Positions 52,967 through 62,193 are shown, numbered from the stretch's first letter. The stretch is 64,000 nt of DNA from SHLQ01 sp964451305 (GCA_964451305.1 CAYVHV010000005.1:59771-123770); one strand, 5' to 3'. Notes: generated by a model not told the origin, from the letters alone. Numbers and translations are program-made.

Positions 52967-53782
52967 TTAGACAGTGCCCTCAAGAATGTCGTACAGCTCC
53001 TCGGCTGCCTCGATGACCTCATCTTCGCCGCGGTTGTCACTCGTGAGGACATCGACCACGTTCGCAGCACGCAACCGAATCTTTGACCAACGTCCGCTGT
53101 CGAACCCAAACGGCGTCCGAATATCGGACAACAGATCCGCCTTATTCACGATGTTGTTCGTCACCCTTGCGTCGCCAGGGTTCTTCTTGAGTTTGTTCGT
53201 CAGCACACGAACCTCCCCGAGAAGGTCGTTGAGCGCAATGCCTTCCATGACTTCGTTGGCATCGCCGAGCTGGTCTTCGATGGCCAACTTTTCGCTCAGA
53301 TTCTCGATGATCTTGTCGACCTGCTCCTCGTCGTCCTCGGCAATCACGAGCTCGCCATCTTCGTCGAACTCGTGGGCAATGCCGTTGAGACCGAGTGTCT
53401 CGACGAGGCTCTGTTGATTCTCTGCGCTCCAGTCCTCCATGCTGTAGCCAATCTTCTCGACGTCCTCGGGAATCGCGGGACCATCGAGCTCCTCAGCTTG
53501 TTCGACGAGCGCATCGACTCGGTCTTCGTCGACCTCCCGAACAATGAGCACCGCGCCCTGCCAGCCATGTGCGATCTTCTCGGCCGTGACCAAACCTTCG
53601 AGCATCCGACGAGCTTCAAACGACCACTCGTAGAGCTCGTACGCGATTTGTGGTTCGTCTTGTTCGCCGACCTCTTCAGGAGGAGTTGGCTTCTCTTCGA
53701 CCAAACCAACGGCGCATTCTGCACACTCCGTGACTTCCTCAACATATTCTCGTGCGCATTGAAAGCAGTACATCGTTGCCAT
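52967..53782 (-). CDS. Acidic zinc-ribbon protein of unknown function (271 aa)
   Basis: The N-terminus is a zinc ribbon (YCFQCAREYVEEVTECAEC) followed by a strongly acidic, repeated alpha/beta region: SFEARRMLEGLVTAEKIAHGW and, later, SAENQQSLVETLGLNGIAHEF look like two copies of one module, each ending in a DEDRVDALVEQAEEL-type helix. The repeat resembles DUF2007-like signal-transducing modules, but I cannot be sure. ATG 53782 or 53773 are possible. Divergent from glpX. Confidence 0.75.
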   Translation of the reverse strand: MATMYCFQCAREYVEEVTECAECAVGLVEEKPTPPEEVGEQDEPQIAYELYEWSFEARRMLEGLVTAEKIAHGWQGAVLIVREVDEDRVDALVEQAEELDGPAIPEDVEKIGYSMEDWSAENQQSLVETLGLNGIAHEFDEDGELVIAEDDEEQVDKIIENLSEKLAIEDQLGDANEVMEGIALNDLLGEVRVLTNKLKKNPGDARVTNNIVNKADLLSDIRTPFGFDSGRWSKIRLRAANVVDVLTSDNRGEDEVIEAAEELYDILEGTV

Positions 53783-53816
53783 ATCCCTAAAAGGTACTCT
53801 GCCCGGGACAGTTACG

Positions 53817-53845
53817 TTGCGGCGAGAGCTGCCGATATACAAAAT
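53817..53845 (+). promoter_or_regulatory. Possible glpX promoter
   Basis: TTGCGG (53817-53822), 17 nt, CAAAAT (53840-53845). This would leave a leader of about 70 nt with GGAAGG before the ATG, in contrast to the leaderless pattern elsewhere. Confidence 0.35.
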
Positions 53846-53919
53846 ACGAGTGGTCGATATTGCCACTCCGTCGACGTTCGCTCCCTTCGGACCGGGCGAT
53901 GATCCGGAAGGCAAGCCTC

Positions 53920-54894
53920 ATGTCAGAACGTACGAACCCAGATCGCAATCTGGCTCTCGAGATGGTTCGAGTGACCGAAGTGGCCGCAATCGCTGCGTCT
54001 CGCTTCATGGGCCGTGGCGATAAGGAAGCTGCAGATGGCGCCGCAGTCGACGCCATGCGCTCACAGCTTTCGCTCGTAGCAATGGACGGAACGGTCATCA
54101 TCGGCGAGGGCGAAAAAGACGAAGCGCCGATGCTCTTCAACGGCGAGACGATCGGCAACGGCGAGCCGCCGAAGGTCGATATTGCCGTCGACCCAATCGA
54201 TGGCACGACCCTAACCGCTCTCGGCCGATCGAACGCTCTTGCGGTCATCGCGGCGAGCGAGGGCGGCACGATGTTCGACCCGGGCCCATGCGTTTACATG
54301 AACAAGATCGCGGTCGGTCCTGCCGCTGCCGGCGCGATCGACATTCGCAAGACCGCAACCGAGAATCTCGAGCTCATTGCCGACACGATGAATAAGCGTT
54401 TGTCGAATCTGACCGCCGTGATCCTCGACCGTGATCGCCACGTTGAGCTGATCAAGGAAGTTCGCGCTGCGGGCGCTCGCATCCGCTTGATCCCTGACGG
54501 CGACGTTGCCGGCGCGATTTCGACGGCATGGCCAGATGCAGGCGCCGACGTCCTCCTCGGCATCGGTGGAACTCCCGAAGGCGTTATCTCCGCAGCGGCG
54601 CTCGCCGCAATGGGTGGAGACCAGCAAGGCTTGCTGTGGCCGCGCAACGCCGCCGAGAAAGATGAAGCGATCGAAGCGGGCTACGACCTCGACAAGGTGC
54701 TCTACATCGAGGACATGGTCAATGTCGACAACTGCTTCTTCGCCGCGACCGGTATCACCGACGGCGATCTCCTCCAGGGAGTCCATTTCGACCGGGGTGT
54801 TGCACGGACCCAGTCGCTCGTCATGCGATCGCGTTCGGGCACCGTCCGCCTCATCGAAGGCCAACACCAACTCGAAAAAGTCGCCCGCGTCTAA
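53920..54894 (+). CDS. glpX: Class II fructose-1,6-bisphosphatase
   Basis: GlpX dephosphorylates fructose-1,6-bisphosphate in gluconeogenesis. The 324-aa protein has the metal sites GEGEKDEAP and DPIDGTT and the conserved GGTPEGVISAAAL. ATG 53920 has GGAAGG 8 nt upstream; upstream in-frame ATGs encode Arg-rich unrelated sequence. In most actinobacteria this is the only essential FBPase. The gene is followed by two GGGGTCAGACCCC palindromes. Confidence 0.95.
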   Translation: MSERTNPDRNLALEMVRVTEVAAIAASRFMGRGDKEAADGAAVDAMRSQLSLVAMDGTVIIGEGEKDEAPMLFNGETIGNGEPPKVDIAVDPIDGTTLTALGRSNALAVIAASEGGTMFDPGPCVYMNKIAVGPAAAGAIDIRKTATENLELIADTMNKRLSNLTAVILDRDRHVELIKEVRAAGARIRLIPDGDVAGAISTAWPDAGADVLLGIGGTPEGVISAAALAAMGGDQQGLLWPRNAAEKDEAIEAGYDLDKVLYIEDMVNVDNCFFAATGITDGDLLQGVHFDRGVARTQSLVMRSRSGTVRLIEGQHQLEKVARV

Positions 54895-54921
54895 GCGCCA
54901 CGTCACCTAAACAGCACCCCT

Positions 54922-54990
54922 GGGGTCAGACCCCAAACGTCATGTTTAGAGCACTGTTTCTCCTTAACGTCACACTTGGGGTCAGACCCC
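54922..54990. repeat. Two GGGGTCAGACCCC palindromes (second REP class)
   Basis: Perfect palindromic arms occur at 54922-54934 and 54978-54990 in the glpX-55042 gap, with CTAAAC/GTTTAG boxes around. The linker after the first, AAACGTCATG, is shared with linkers of the GGGGACAGGCCCC family. A degenerate copy (ggggtcaaacctc) is at 10704-10716. Confidence 0.8.
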
Positions 54991-55029
54991 CAAGATCATT
55001 TTTAGGCCACCGACTGTCGGGCGGTTCTG

Positions 55030-55035
55030 TAAGTT
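55030..55035 (+). promoter_or_regulatory. Putative -10 box of the 55042 gene
   Basis: TAAGTT, 6 nt before the ATG. Confidence 0.4.
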
Positions 55036-55041
55036 GGTGTC

Positions 55042-55662
55042 ATGATCGATCTCACCGCGACGCTTCACCACGCTGACTCTGGCTTTGAAATTCACAAGGT
55101 CGTGGTCGGGCCCATCGACAACAACGTCTTTGTGCTGCGTTGTACCGAGACCGGCGAGAGCTTGCTCATCGACGCAGCGAACGAGCACGAACAATTGCTC
55201 GAGCTCGCAAAGGCGCTCAACGTCCGCCGAATTGTTGAAACACACGGCCACTGGGATCACATCGAGGCAATTCCTCAGATGCGCGACGCCGGGTATTCAG
55301 TCGGGGTAGCCCAGGCAGATTCATCCATGCTGCCCAGTTACGACGAGATCCTTGAAGACGACACAGTAATCGAGGTCGGTCGCCTCAAGCTCCGCACGAT
55401 TCTGGCACCGGGACACACCCCCGGCTCGATGTCGTTCAAGCTCGAGGGCGCACCCATCTTGTTCACCGGCGACACACTCTTTCCTGGCGGCGCCGGAGCG
55501 ACCCCGGGCCCAGCTGCATTCAAGCAAGTCATGACCTCGATCGAAGACCGCTTCTACCGAGTCCTCTCCGACGATCACCTCGTACTTCCCGGGCACGGAG
55601 ACGACACCACCATCGGCGCCGAGAAGCCTCACTTCGACGAATGGGTGTCGCGAGGCTGGTAG
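55042..55662 (+). CDS. Metallo-beta-lactamase-fold hydrolase (glyoxalase II-like)
   Basis: A 206-aa MBL-fold protein with the metal motif THGHWDH (HxHxDH, with Trp in place of the usual small residue), LAPGHTPGS, FTGDTLF and LPGHGDDT. Such hydrolases include glyoxalase II-like thioesterases and persulfide dioxygenases. Directly upstream of sufC (60 nt), but with its own -10 box. Substrate unknown. Confidence 0.9.
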   Translation: MIDLTATLHHADSGFEIHKVVVGPIDNNVFVLRCTETGESLLIDAANEHEQLLELAKALNVRRIVETHGHWDHIEAIPQMRDAGYSVGVAQADSSMLPSYDEILEDDTVIEVGRLKLRTILAPGHTPGSMSFKLEGAPILFTGDTLFPGGAGATPGPAAFKQVMTSIEDRFYRVLSDDHLVLPGHGDDTTIGAEKPHFDEWVSRGW

Positions 55663-55709
55663 AAGACCACAGTCACGCGTTCGATCGGTTGATTCTCAGG
55701 GGCTTGAAA

Positions 55710-55715
55710 TAGACT
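55710..55715 (+). promoter_or_regulatory. Putative -10 box of the sufC-sufS-sufU operon
   Basis: TAGACT, 7 nt before the ATG at 55723, with TTGATT (55689-55694) upstream at a short 15-nt spacing. It favours ATG 55723 over the ATG at 55717. Confidence 0.45.
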
Positions 55716-55722
55716 GATGGGT

Positions 55723-56478
55723 ATGGCCGCACCGCTGTTTGAGCTTTCCGATGTCCACATTTCGACCGTCGACGGAATCGAGATCGTCAAAGGCGTCGAC
55801 CTCACGGTCAATGCCGGCGAAATACACGCCTTGATGGGGCCGAACGGATGTGGCAAATCGACGCTTGCATCGGCCCTCGCCGGCAGCCCCGAATACGAGA
55901 TTACGGGTGGCACCGTCCTGCTCAACGGCGATGACATTGCCGACTGGGACCCAGACGTGCGAGCTCGTGCAGGCATGTTCCTCGCATTCCAATACCCACA
56001 GGCAATTCCGGGCGTGTCGGTCCGCAACTTTCTCCAGCAGGCCGTGAAGGCTCGCACAGGCGAGGACGTATCCACCATCGAGATCTACATGTCGCTGTCC
56101 GAGTGGATGGAAACCCTCGGAATGGATTCGGCATTCATGGATCGGTTCCTCAATGAAGGCTTCAGCGGTGGCGAAAAGAAGCGGAACGAAATTCTGCAGA
56201 TGGCCATGCTCGAACCCGAGCTCGCCATCCTCGACGAAACCGATTCCGGTCTCGACATCGATGCCTTGCGGATCGTGGCCGAAGGCGTTCAAGCCGTGCG
56301 CGCCAAGAAGGCGGACCTCGGCGTGCTCACGATCACGCACTACCAACGCCTACTCGATTACCTGAAGCCCGATCACGTTCACGTCATGTCCGACGGCAAG
56401 ATCGTTCAAAGCGGCGGTATGGAAATTGTCGAAACGATCGAAGCCGATGGATTCGATGTCTTTGTGGGTGCCGACTGA
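55723..56478 (+). CDS. sufC: SUF system ATPase SufC, first copy
   Basis: A 251-aa ABC-type ATPase with Walker A (GPNGCGKST), the SufC signature FSGGEKKRNE and Walker B with DETDSGLD. SufC powers the SufBCD scaffold. Here it lies not beside sufB/sufD but directly before sufS; its stop overlaps the sufS ATG by one base. A second, distinct SufC is encoded at 61375. The Q-loop segment MFLAFQYPQAIPGVS is preserved. Confidence 0.93.
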   Translation: MAAPLFELSDVHISTVDGIEIVKGVDLTVNAGEIHALMGPNGCGKSTLASALAGSPEYEITGGTVLLNGDDIADWDPDVRARAGMFLAFQYPQAIPGVSVRNFLQQAVKARTGEDVSTIEIYMSLSEWMETLGMDSAFMDRFLNEGFSGGEKKRNEILQMAMLEPELAILDETDSGLDIDALRIVAEGVQAVRAKKADLGVLTITHYQRLLDYLKPDHVHVMSDGKIVQSGGMEIVETIEADGFDVFVGAD

Positions 56479-57719
56479 TGGCGGTCGACTTCTCGACCAT
56501 CAAGGACGACTTTCCGATCTTCCAGCGAAAGATAAACGGTAAACCAATCGTCTACCTCGACTCGGGTGCAACCTCGCAGAAGCCACAGGCCGTTCTCGAC
56601 GCGATGGACGACTACTACCGCAACCATTCGGCGAGCGTGAACCGTGGCGCCTACCAACTCGCTGCCGAGGCCAACGACCTTGTCGATGATGCTCGAGCGT
56701 CGGTCGCTCGCTTCATCGGGGCACCAAACGCTCACGAAATCATCTTCACAAAGAACGCAACCGAGGCAATGAACCTCTTTGCCTACAGTTGGGGCCATGC
56801 AAACCTCGGCGAGGGCGATGTCGTGGTCATCTCCGAGATGGAACACCACGCCAACATCATTCCGTGGCACATGCTCGTGGAATCAAAGGGCATTGAGCTT
56901 CGGTGGATTCCATTGACCGAGTCGGGTGAACTCGACCTCACGGACCTCGATGCACTCCTCGACGGTGCGAAACTCGTTTCGGTTACGGCAATGTCGAACG
57001 TGCTCGGCACGATCAACCCAGTCCGTCGTCTTGCAGATGCTGCCCACGCCGTGGGTGCGATCATGATGGCCGACGGCAGCCAATACGTTCCCCACGTGCC
57101 GACCGATGTCACCGAGCTCGGCGTCGACGCGATGATCTTCACCGGACACAAGATGCTCGGCCCGACCGGCGTCGGTGTGCTCTGGGGCAAGAGCGAACTG
57201 CTCAACGCGATGCCTCCGTTCCTCGGTGGCGGCGACATGATCATGCAGGTCACCAAGGAAGGATTTACGACCAACGAGCTCCCACACAAGTTCGAAGCGG
57301 GCACGCCGATGGTCGCCGAGATCATCGGTCTGGGTGCCGCGGTGAAGTACCTCGAGAACATCGGCATGGAGAATGTCCGAGAGCACGAAGTCTCGCTCAC
57401 GGCCTATGCCATGCGTTCGCTCAAAGAACGTTTCGGCGAAGACATCACGATCCATGGACCGTCCGAGCCGGCGAGTCGTGGAGGATTGCTCTCGATTGCC
57501 TACAAAGACGTGCACCCACACGATTTGAGCCAAGTTCTCGATCAGGCAAACGTGGCTGTCCGCGCTGGCCACCACTGCGCGAAACCGCTGATGCAGACCA
57601 TGGGCGTCAACTCGACCGCTCGGGCGTCCCTCCACGTGTACAACGACGAAGCCGACGTCGATGCGCTCGCCGATGCGCTCGAATCGTCTGACGATATCTT
57701 CGGCGGACTGGGGTTCTAG
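56478..57719 (+). CDS. sufS: SUF cysteine desulfurase
   Basis: A 413-aa PLP enzyme of the SufS group that takes sulfur from cysteine and passes it to SufU. The PLP Lys is in FTGHKMLGPTGVG, the catalytic Cys is in GHHCAKPL and RAGTP-like residues bind the substrate. The ATG overlaps the sufC stop, and the sufU GTG overlaps its own stop. It differs from the IscS at 30749 by the short Cys loop typical of SufS. Confidence 0.95.
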   Translation: MAVDFSTIKDDFPIFQRKINGKPIVYLDSGATSQKPQAVLDAMDDYYRNHSASVNRGAYQLAAEANDLVDDARASVARFIGAPNAHEIIFTKNATEAMNLFAYSWGHANLGEGDVVVISEMEHHANIIPWHMLVESKGIELRWIPLTESGELDLTDLDALLDGAKLVSVTAMSNVLGTINPVRRLADAAHAVGAIMMADGSQYVPHVPTDVTELGVDAMIFTGHKMLGPTGVGVLWGKSELLNAMPPFLGGGDMIMQVTKEGFTTNELPHKFEAGTPMVAEIIGLGAAVKYLENIGMENVREHEVSLTAYAMRSLKERFGEDITIHGPSEPASRGGLLSIAYKDVHPHDLSQVLDQANVAVRAGHHCAKPLMQTMGVNSTARASLHVYNDEADVDALADALESSDDIFGGLGF

Positions 57720-58255
57720 TGGCTGGCTTAGGAGATCTCTACAAGGAGATCATTCTCGATCACTACAGGAACCCTCGGAACCGAGGCGAGCTCCCTCCGC
57801 CGGCATCGAAGACAGAGGGGTTCAACCCCCTCTGCGGCGATGAGGTCGTCGTGTATATCGAGATCGAAGACGGCCGTGTCGTCGACATCAAGATGGACGG
57901 CCAAGGCTGCTCCATCAGCCAGTCATCGGCGTCGATGATGTCCCAGGCCGTGAAGGGCAAGACTCTCGACGAAGTTCGTGACCTCACCGACGACTTCAAG
58001 GCAATGATGTCGATCCCGGGCAAGGGCGACGAAACCGATCACGCCGAGAGCAAAGAAGAGCTCGAAGCAGCAAAGGCTGCGGCGAACTCAGGCGACGCTG
58101 GCAACATTGCGGGAGCCGCGGAGAAACCTGATCTGTCGATGGGCGATCTCTCGGCGCTCAAAGGAGTCGTGAAGTTTCCCGTGCGGATCAAATGCGCTGT
58201 CCTGTCATGGAACACACTGCTCGAAGCAATCGAACAGGCCGAGACAGCGTCCTAA
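57719..58255 (+). CDS. sufU: SufU-type sulfur-transfer protein
   Basis: SufU accepts persulfide sulfur from SufS in Gram-positive SUF systems. The three zinc/sulfur Cys are in PLCGDEV, GQGCSIS and RIKCAVLSW. The 178-aa protein is longer than typical SufU (about 150 aa), because of an acidic Ala-rich insert (about residues 100-140: HAESKEELEAAKAAANSGD). It ends 4 nt into the convergent gmd gene. A translationally coupled third member of the operon. Confidence 0.93.
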   Translation: MAGLGDLYKEIILDHYRNPRNRGELPPPASKTEGFNPLCGDEVVVYIEIEDGRVVDIKMDGQGCSISQSSASMMSQAVKGKTLDEVRDLTDDFKAMMSIPGKGDETDHAESKEELEAAKAAANSGDAGNIAGAAEKPDLSMGDLSALKGVVKFPVRIKCAVLSWNTLLEAIEQAETAS

Positions 58256-59223
58256 CTTCGCTGCCGAGCAGCGACGGCTGCGATATCGCTTTCGACCATC
58301 TCGGTGATCAGCTCCTCGAATGAGACCTTTGGTTCCCAACCGAGCGTTTCCTTCGCCTTTGTCGCGTCGCCGATCAATACATCGACTTCAGCCGGGCGAT
58401 AGTACTCAGGATCGATCGTCACGTACTGCTCCCAGTCGAGGTCGGCGGCGCCGAATGCAACCTCGCAGAGTCTTTGGACCGTGTGGGTCTTGCCCGTGCA
58501 GATGACGTAGTCGTCGGCAGTCTCGTGCTGCATCATTCGGTACATGGCATCGACATAATCGCGGGCGTGACCCCAGTCCCGTTGCGCCTGCAGGTTTCCT
58601 AAGCGAACTTCATCCTGCAATCCAGCCTGTATTCGTGCGACCGCGTTGGTGACCTTGCGGGTGACGAACTCGGTGCCCCGCCGTGGGCTCTCATGGTTGA
58701 ACAAGATGCCAGAGCATGCGTACATGTCGTAGCTCTCGCGGTAGTTGACGGTGATCCAGTGCCCGTAGACCTTCGCCACGCCGTAGGGGCTCCGGGGGTG
58801 AAACGGTGTCGACTCGTCTTGTGGAGACTGGGCAACCTTGCCGAACATCTCGCTCGACGAGGCTTGATAGAACTTGGCTTCTGGAGACACCATTCGGATG
58901 GCGTCGAGCAACCGGGTCACTCCAAGTGCAGTGATCTCGCCGGTCAGCACCGGTTGACCGAACGAGGTTTGCACGAACGACTGAGCGGCGAGGTTGTAGA
59001 TCTCATCGGGTTGATGATCACGCAAGACGTGAACCATCGAAGCGCCATCGATGAGATCGCCTTGGGCAAAGGTGATGTCATCTTGAATGTGATCGATCCG
59101 TTCGAAATTCACCGTGCTCGAACGGCGGAGCATTCCCACGACGTCGTAACCCTTTTCGAGAAGGAGTTCCGCTAGGTACGAACCGTCTTGGCCGGTGATT
59201 CCGGTAATCAACGCTTTGGGCAT
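58252..59223 (-). CDS. gmd: GDP-mannose 4,6-dehydratase
   Basis: A 323-aa extended SDR that converts GDP-mannose to GDP-4-keto-6-deoxymannose, a precursor of fucose, rhamnose or perosamine sugars. It shows the NAD(P) motif TGITGQDGSYL, catalytic SSSEMFG, YGVAKVYGHW (YxxxK) and HESPRRGTEFVTRK. Starts at ATG 59223, six nt after TATGCT. No sugar-modification partners are adjacent in the window. Confidence 0.95.
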   Translation of the reverse strand: MPKALITGITGQDGSYLAELLLEKGYDVVGMLRRSSTVNFERIDHIQDDITFAQGDLIDGASMVHVLRDHQPDEIYNLAAQSFVQTSFGQPVLTGEITALGVTRLLDAIRMVSPEAKFYQASSSEMFGKVAQSPQDESTPFHPRSPYGVAKVYGHWITVNYRESYDMYACSGILFNHESPRRGTEFVTRKVTNAVARIQAGLQDEVRLGNLQAQRDWGHARDYVDAMYRMMQHETADDYVICTGKTHTVQRLCEVAFGAADLDWEQYVTIDPEYYRPAEVDVLIGDATKAKETLGWEPKVSFEELITEMVESDIAAVAARQRS

Positions 59224-59229
59224 CCGGTC

Positions 59230-59235
59230 AGCATA
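59230..59235 (-). promoter_or_regulatory. Putative -10 box of gmd
   Basis: TATGCT on the minus strand, 6 nt before the ATG. Confidence 0.45.
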
Positions 59236-59340
59236 GAACCGCTCGCAGCAGTGTTCACCGAAGCTTCAGATGGACTGAGGCGGTCACCGTGTTAGTACTA
59301 GTGAGAGACCGAACTCTCGAGACGAAAGGACGACACGATC

Positions 59341-59775
59341 ATGAAACTGCTTTGGCCCTTTGCTTTCCTTCTTTCTCTCGTGTCGGCAGTCTCGGGAGCC
59401 CGAGTTGAGATCCTCGATGGCAACGCAGGCCTCATCGAGCCGCTCTTCTACGCATCGTCGGTAGCGGCCGTCCTGATCTTGGTTTTGCTCCTCGTCGACT
59501 ACTGGCGTGACGTTGGTTCGAAGTACCGGGGCAGCGACACCCTCAGGATGCGGATCGCGGTGATCAACTTTGCGAACATCGGCGTGATCTTGCTCGCCGT
59601 TGGGTTCCCGCTCGCTGGAATCGGCCTCCTCGTCATGACCCTCGCATTCTTTGCTCATGGCACCATCGCAACCAAGGAGTTGCTGGCCCTCCATGCGGAG
59701 TGGGATGCCGAGCGGGAAGCGGGCGAGTCTCGACGGGCCGCTGCAAAAAGCTCTGCTGCTGTAGAGGTCCCCTAG
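59341..59775 (+). CDS. Small membrane protein of unknown function (144 aa)
   Basis: Three to four hydrophobic helices (LLWPFAFLLSLVSAVSG, FYASSVAAVLILVLLLVDYW, VILLAVGFPLAGIGLLVMTLAFFA) and a charged, helical C-terminus (WDAEREAGESRRAAAKSS). It has AAAGGA 10-12 nt before the ATG and a small GAGAG/CTCTC hairpin upstream (59303-59318), so it has an ordinary leader. The minus-strand frame opposite is spurious. No family recognised. Confidence 0.7.
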   Translation: MKLLWPFAFLLSLVSAVSGARVEILDGNAGLIEPLFYASSVAAVLILVLLLVDYWRDVGSKYRGSDTLRMRIAVINFANIGVILLAVGFPLAGIGLLVMTLAFFAHGTIATKELLALHAEWDAEREAGESRRAAAKSSAAVEVP

Positions 59776-59847
59776 AACCGAGTAAACAGGCGCACTAAGC
59801 GAGGGGTCCACCACATGGTGTGGTCAACGAGCTAAGTTGTCACTCCT

Positions 59848-61323
59848 ATGGGCAAACGCCGCCATGTGGCTGCGTTGGGGGCGACGTTCGCCCTGCTCGT
59901 CGCTGCCTGCGCTGCTACCGATACCCCCCTCGCAAACGCACCTGAGCTCTCGCTGGCCCCAAAGCCAGATACGAGTGTCGTTGGTGACTCCACGGACCCG
60001 TTCTCGTTCCCGGACTCACTTGCCGACGCGAGCTTTATTTCTCCCGACACCACGGGAGATAGCTGCCAGGCACTTCACCCGGCGCAGGTCACCGTCTTGG
60101 CCGCAGGTACCGGTGAAGAGCTGTGGTCATTCCCTATCCCCGAGCCGGGGATCCTGTCGGCAGCGAACAATACGACAGCGTTCATCTCGTTTCGGGCAGA
60201 TCGTGGTCAAGCACCTGGCATCGGCGCACTCGATCTTGGAGATCAAGCGCCGATGTGGCAGCGGTTCTTCGAGACCGAACCTCAGGACTTGGCGCTGACC
60301 GCCGAGAGCCTGATCGTCGTTACCCGAGACACGGTTCGCGCACTCGATCTGGTGACTGGCGAAGACCTTTGGGTCAACGATTCGCAGTTCGACTTCGACA
60401 ACGTGATTCTGACCGACGACGTTGCGTACGCGCTCGACAGCGTGGGTGTGAAGGCCATCGACTACCGCACTGGTCGGGTCTTGTGGACCCTCGATGATGT
60501 CCAACGTGCCGACACCCTCTCGTTTGCCGACAACACGATCGCTGTTGCGGCACGTACTCGCATCGTCGCCGTCGATGTCGACGCTCGCGGCCGTCTGTGG
60601 GATATCGATACGGCTGACCGACTCGGCGCTGGAGACGTGTGGGCGACTCCCACTGCGATCTTCTATGAGGTCTCTCCCAACGTTGCGGCTGGTGGAGGAG
60701 TCACCGCCCTCGATCGCGCCACTGGCGAAGAACTGTGGAGCGCAACCGGCGTTGGCACACCAGCGTTCGTTGGAACTGGCCAGTTGATCACGTCGACTGC
60801 CAGTGCAGAGCAGCCACCTGCTGAACCATTTGTCATGATCGGTCTCGACGCTGCTACCGGCGAGGAACTGTGGCGTTTGAGCTCGACAACGCAGGTGTTT
60901 GACGGCGTTGTTGGGTCGACGCAAGGTCAGGTCATCATCTCTGATCCTCATCCCGCAGCGTCCGGCTACTTCCGCATTCGCCTCGTCGATTCGCTGACCG
61001 GTCAAGTTCAGTGGGAAACGCCATCGCGACAGAAGTTCGACGGAGCAGAATTCGATCTCGGCGCATTCGTTGCGCTCTATGGAACGAGCGACAACCCGAC
61101 GGGCGACCAGGGCAACGTCTCTCTGGTCCTCGGCACCCAACGAAGCTGGACTACCGACCTCAACGGAGGTGTTGCACAGCCGCCGCAGCTCACCGCAGAA
61201 GGCTTGCTGGTCGTCTCGCCGAGCCAATTCTCATGCATTGGTCGCCTCGTTGGGCAACCCGGCCCAGTCGTTGGCTCCGGTGTCCTCGGCGCCACAACAG
61301 AGCGCAGGGTAAACGGCTCGTAA
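59848..61323 (+). CDS. Beta-propeller (PQQ-like repeat) lipoprotein
   Basis: A 491-aa lipoprotein: signal peptide with lipobox LVAAC, a Pro/Ser-rich linker, then PQQ-like repeats recognisable by their ends: GTGEELWSF, TGEDLWVN, TGRVLWTL, TGEELWSA, TGEELWRL and TGQVQWET, implying a six- to seven-bladed propeller. It resembles BamB/PQQ-like extracytoplasmic proteins; here it is probably structural, as no PQQ-ligand or catalytic site is visible. TAAGTT lies 9 nt before the ATG. Confidence 0.88.
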   Translation: MGKRRHVAALGATFALLVAACAATDTPLANAPELSLAPKPDTSVVGDSTDPFSFPDSLADASFISPDTTGDSCQALHPAQVTVLAAGTGEELWSFPIPEPGILSAANNTTAFISFRADRGQAPGIGALDLGDQAPMWQRFFETEPQDLALTAESLIVVTRDTVRALDLVTGEDLWVNDSQFDFDNVILTDDVAYALDSVGVKAIDYRTGRVLWTLDDVQRADTLSFADNTIAVAARTRIVAVDVDARGRLWDIDTADRLGAGDVWATPTAIFYEVSPNVAAGGGVTALDRATGEELWSATGVGTPAFVGTGQLITSTASAEQPPAEPFVMIGLDAATGEELWRLSSTTQVFDGVVGSTQGQVIISDPHPAASGYFRIRLVDSLTGQVQWETPSRQKFDGAEFDLGAFVALYGTSDNPTGDQGNVSLVLGTQRSWTTDLNGGVAQPPQLTAEGLLVVSPSQFSCIGRLVGQPGPVVGSGVLGATTERRVNGS

Positions 61324-61374
61324 CCACCCGCCGGAAATGATCACCGGCGCGGATATTCATGTGGTTCTTGTGGG

Positions 61375-62193
61375 TCAGCCTTCGTGAAGGTTCATCGAGT
61401 CGGCGAAGGTGGTATCGCCGAAGGGGTTGCGGAATGCCTCTGGCGTGTCGTCTTCTTCGACAAGCCCGACGTATTCGCCGTAGCCGGTTTGCTCGAGCTC
61501 TTCGGCGAGCTCGGCTCCCCCACTCGTCTGAATAACCCCTGCGGCAAATACGTGAACGTGATCGGGCTCGAGCTCTTCGAAGAGACGCTTGTAGTGCGTG
61601 ATTGCGAGCACGCCGAGCTTGTCGTCCCCGTTCGTTGCTTCCTCAACTCGACGGGTCACCGCACGCATCGCATCGACATCGAGACCGGAGTCGATCTCAT
61701 CGAGAATGGCGATTTTGGGGTTCAGGACACCGAGTTGGACGGTTTCGTTGCGCTTCTTCTCGCCACCGGAAAGGTCGACGTTGAGCGGACGATGGATGAG
61801 TGCGGGATCAAAGCCAATGGCTTCGGCTTCTTCGGCGATGCGCTCCCGCACAGCGGTGGAGTCACGTCCCGCCGCAATAGCTGAGGACATGAGCATCGAC
61901 TCGAGCGACACACCAGGCACTTCTGTTGGGTACTGCATTGCGAGGAACAAGCCGGCCTTGGCTCGTTCCCACGCGGGAAGTTCGAGCAATGAGACACCAT
62001 CGAGGGTGACCGAACCACCGGTCACGGTGTATCCGGGCTTCCCGGTGATGACGTGGCTGAGCGTGGACTTGCCCGAACCGTTTGGTCCCATGACCGCGTG
62101 GACCTCTCCACTGCGGATGGTGAGTGAGACGCCCTTGAGGATCTCTTTGGAACCTACGGTTGCGTGCAGGTCGGTAATGACGAGTTCACTCAC
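61375..62193 (-). CDS. sufC: SUF system ATPase SufC, second copy
   Basis: A 272-aa SufC with Walker A GPNGSGKST, signature LSGGEKKRNE and DEIDSGLD. Compared with the first SufC it has an extended C-terminus (GYGEYVGLVEEDDTPEAFRN) and different flanking residues, so the copies are clearly diverged, not a recent duplication. It overlaps the Rieske gene by 4 nt in a sufD-Rieske-sufC operon. Confidence 0.94.
   Translation of the reverse strand: MSELVITDLHATVGSKEILKGVSLTIRSGEVHAVMGPNGSGKSTLSHVITGKPGYTVTGGSVTLDGVSLLELPAWERAKAGLFLAMQYPTEVPGVSLESMLMSSAIAAGRDSTAVRERIAEEAEAIGFDPALIHRPLNVDLSGGEKKRNETVQLGVLNPKIAILDEIDSGLDVDAMRAVTRRVEEATNGDDKLGVLAITHYKRLFEELEPDHVHVFAAGVIQTSGGAELAEELEQTGYGEYVGLVEEDDTPEAFRNPFGDTTFADSMNLHEG

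Noticed and set aside
59284..59814. 176-aa minus-strand frame opposite the 59341 membrane protein
   Set aside because: Highly charged shadow; the plus strand has a ribosome binding site and clear membrane helices.
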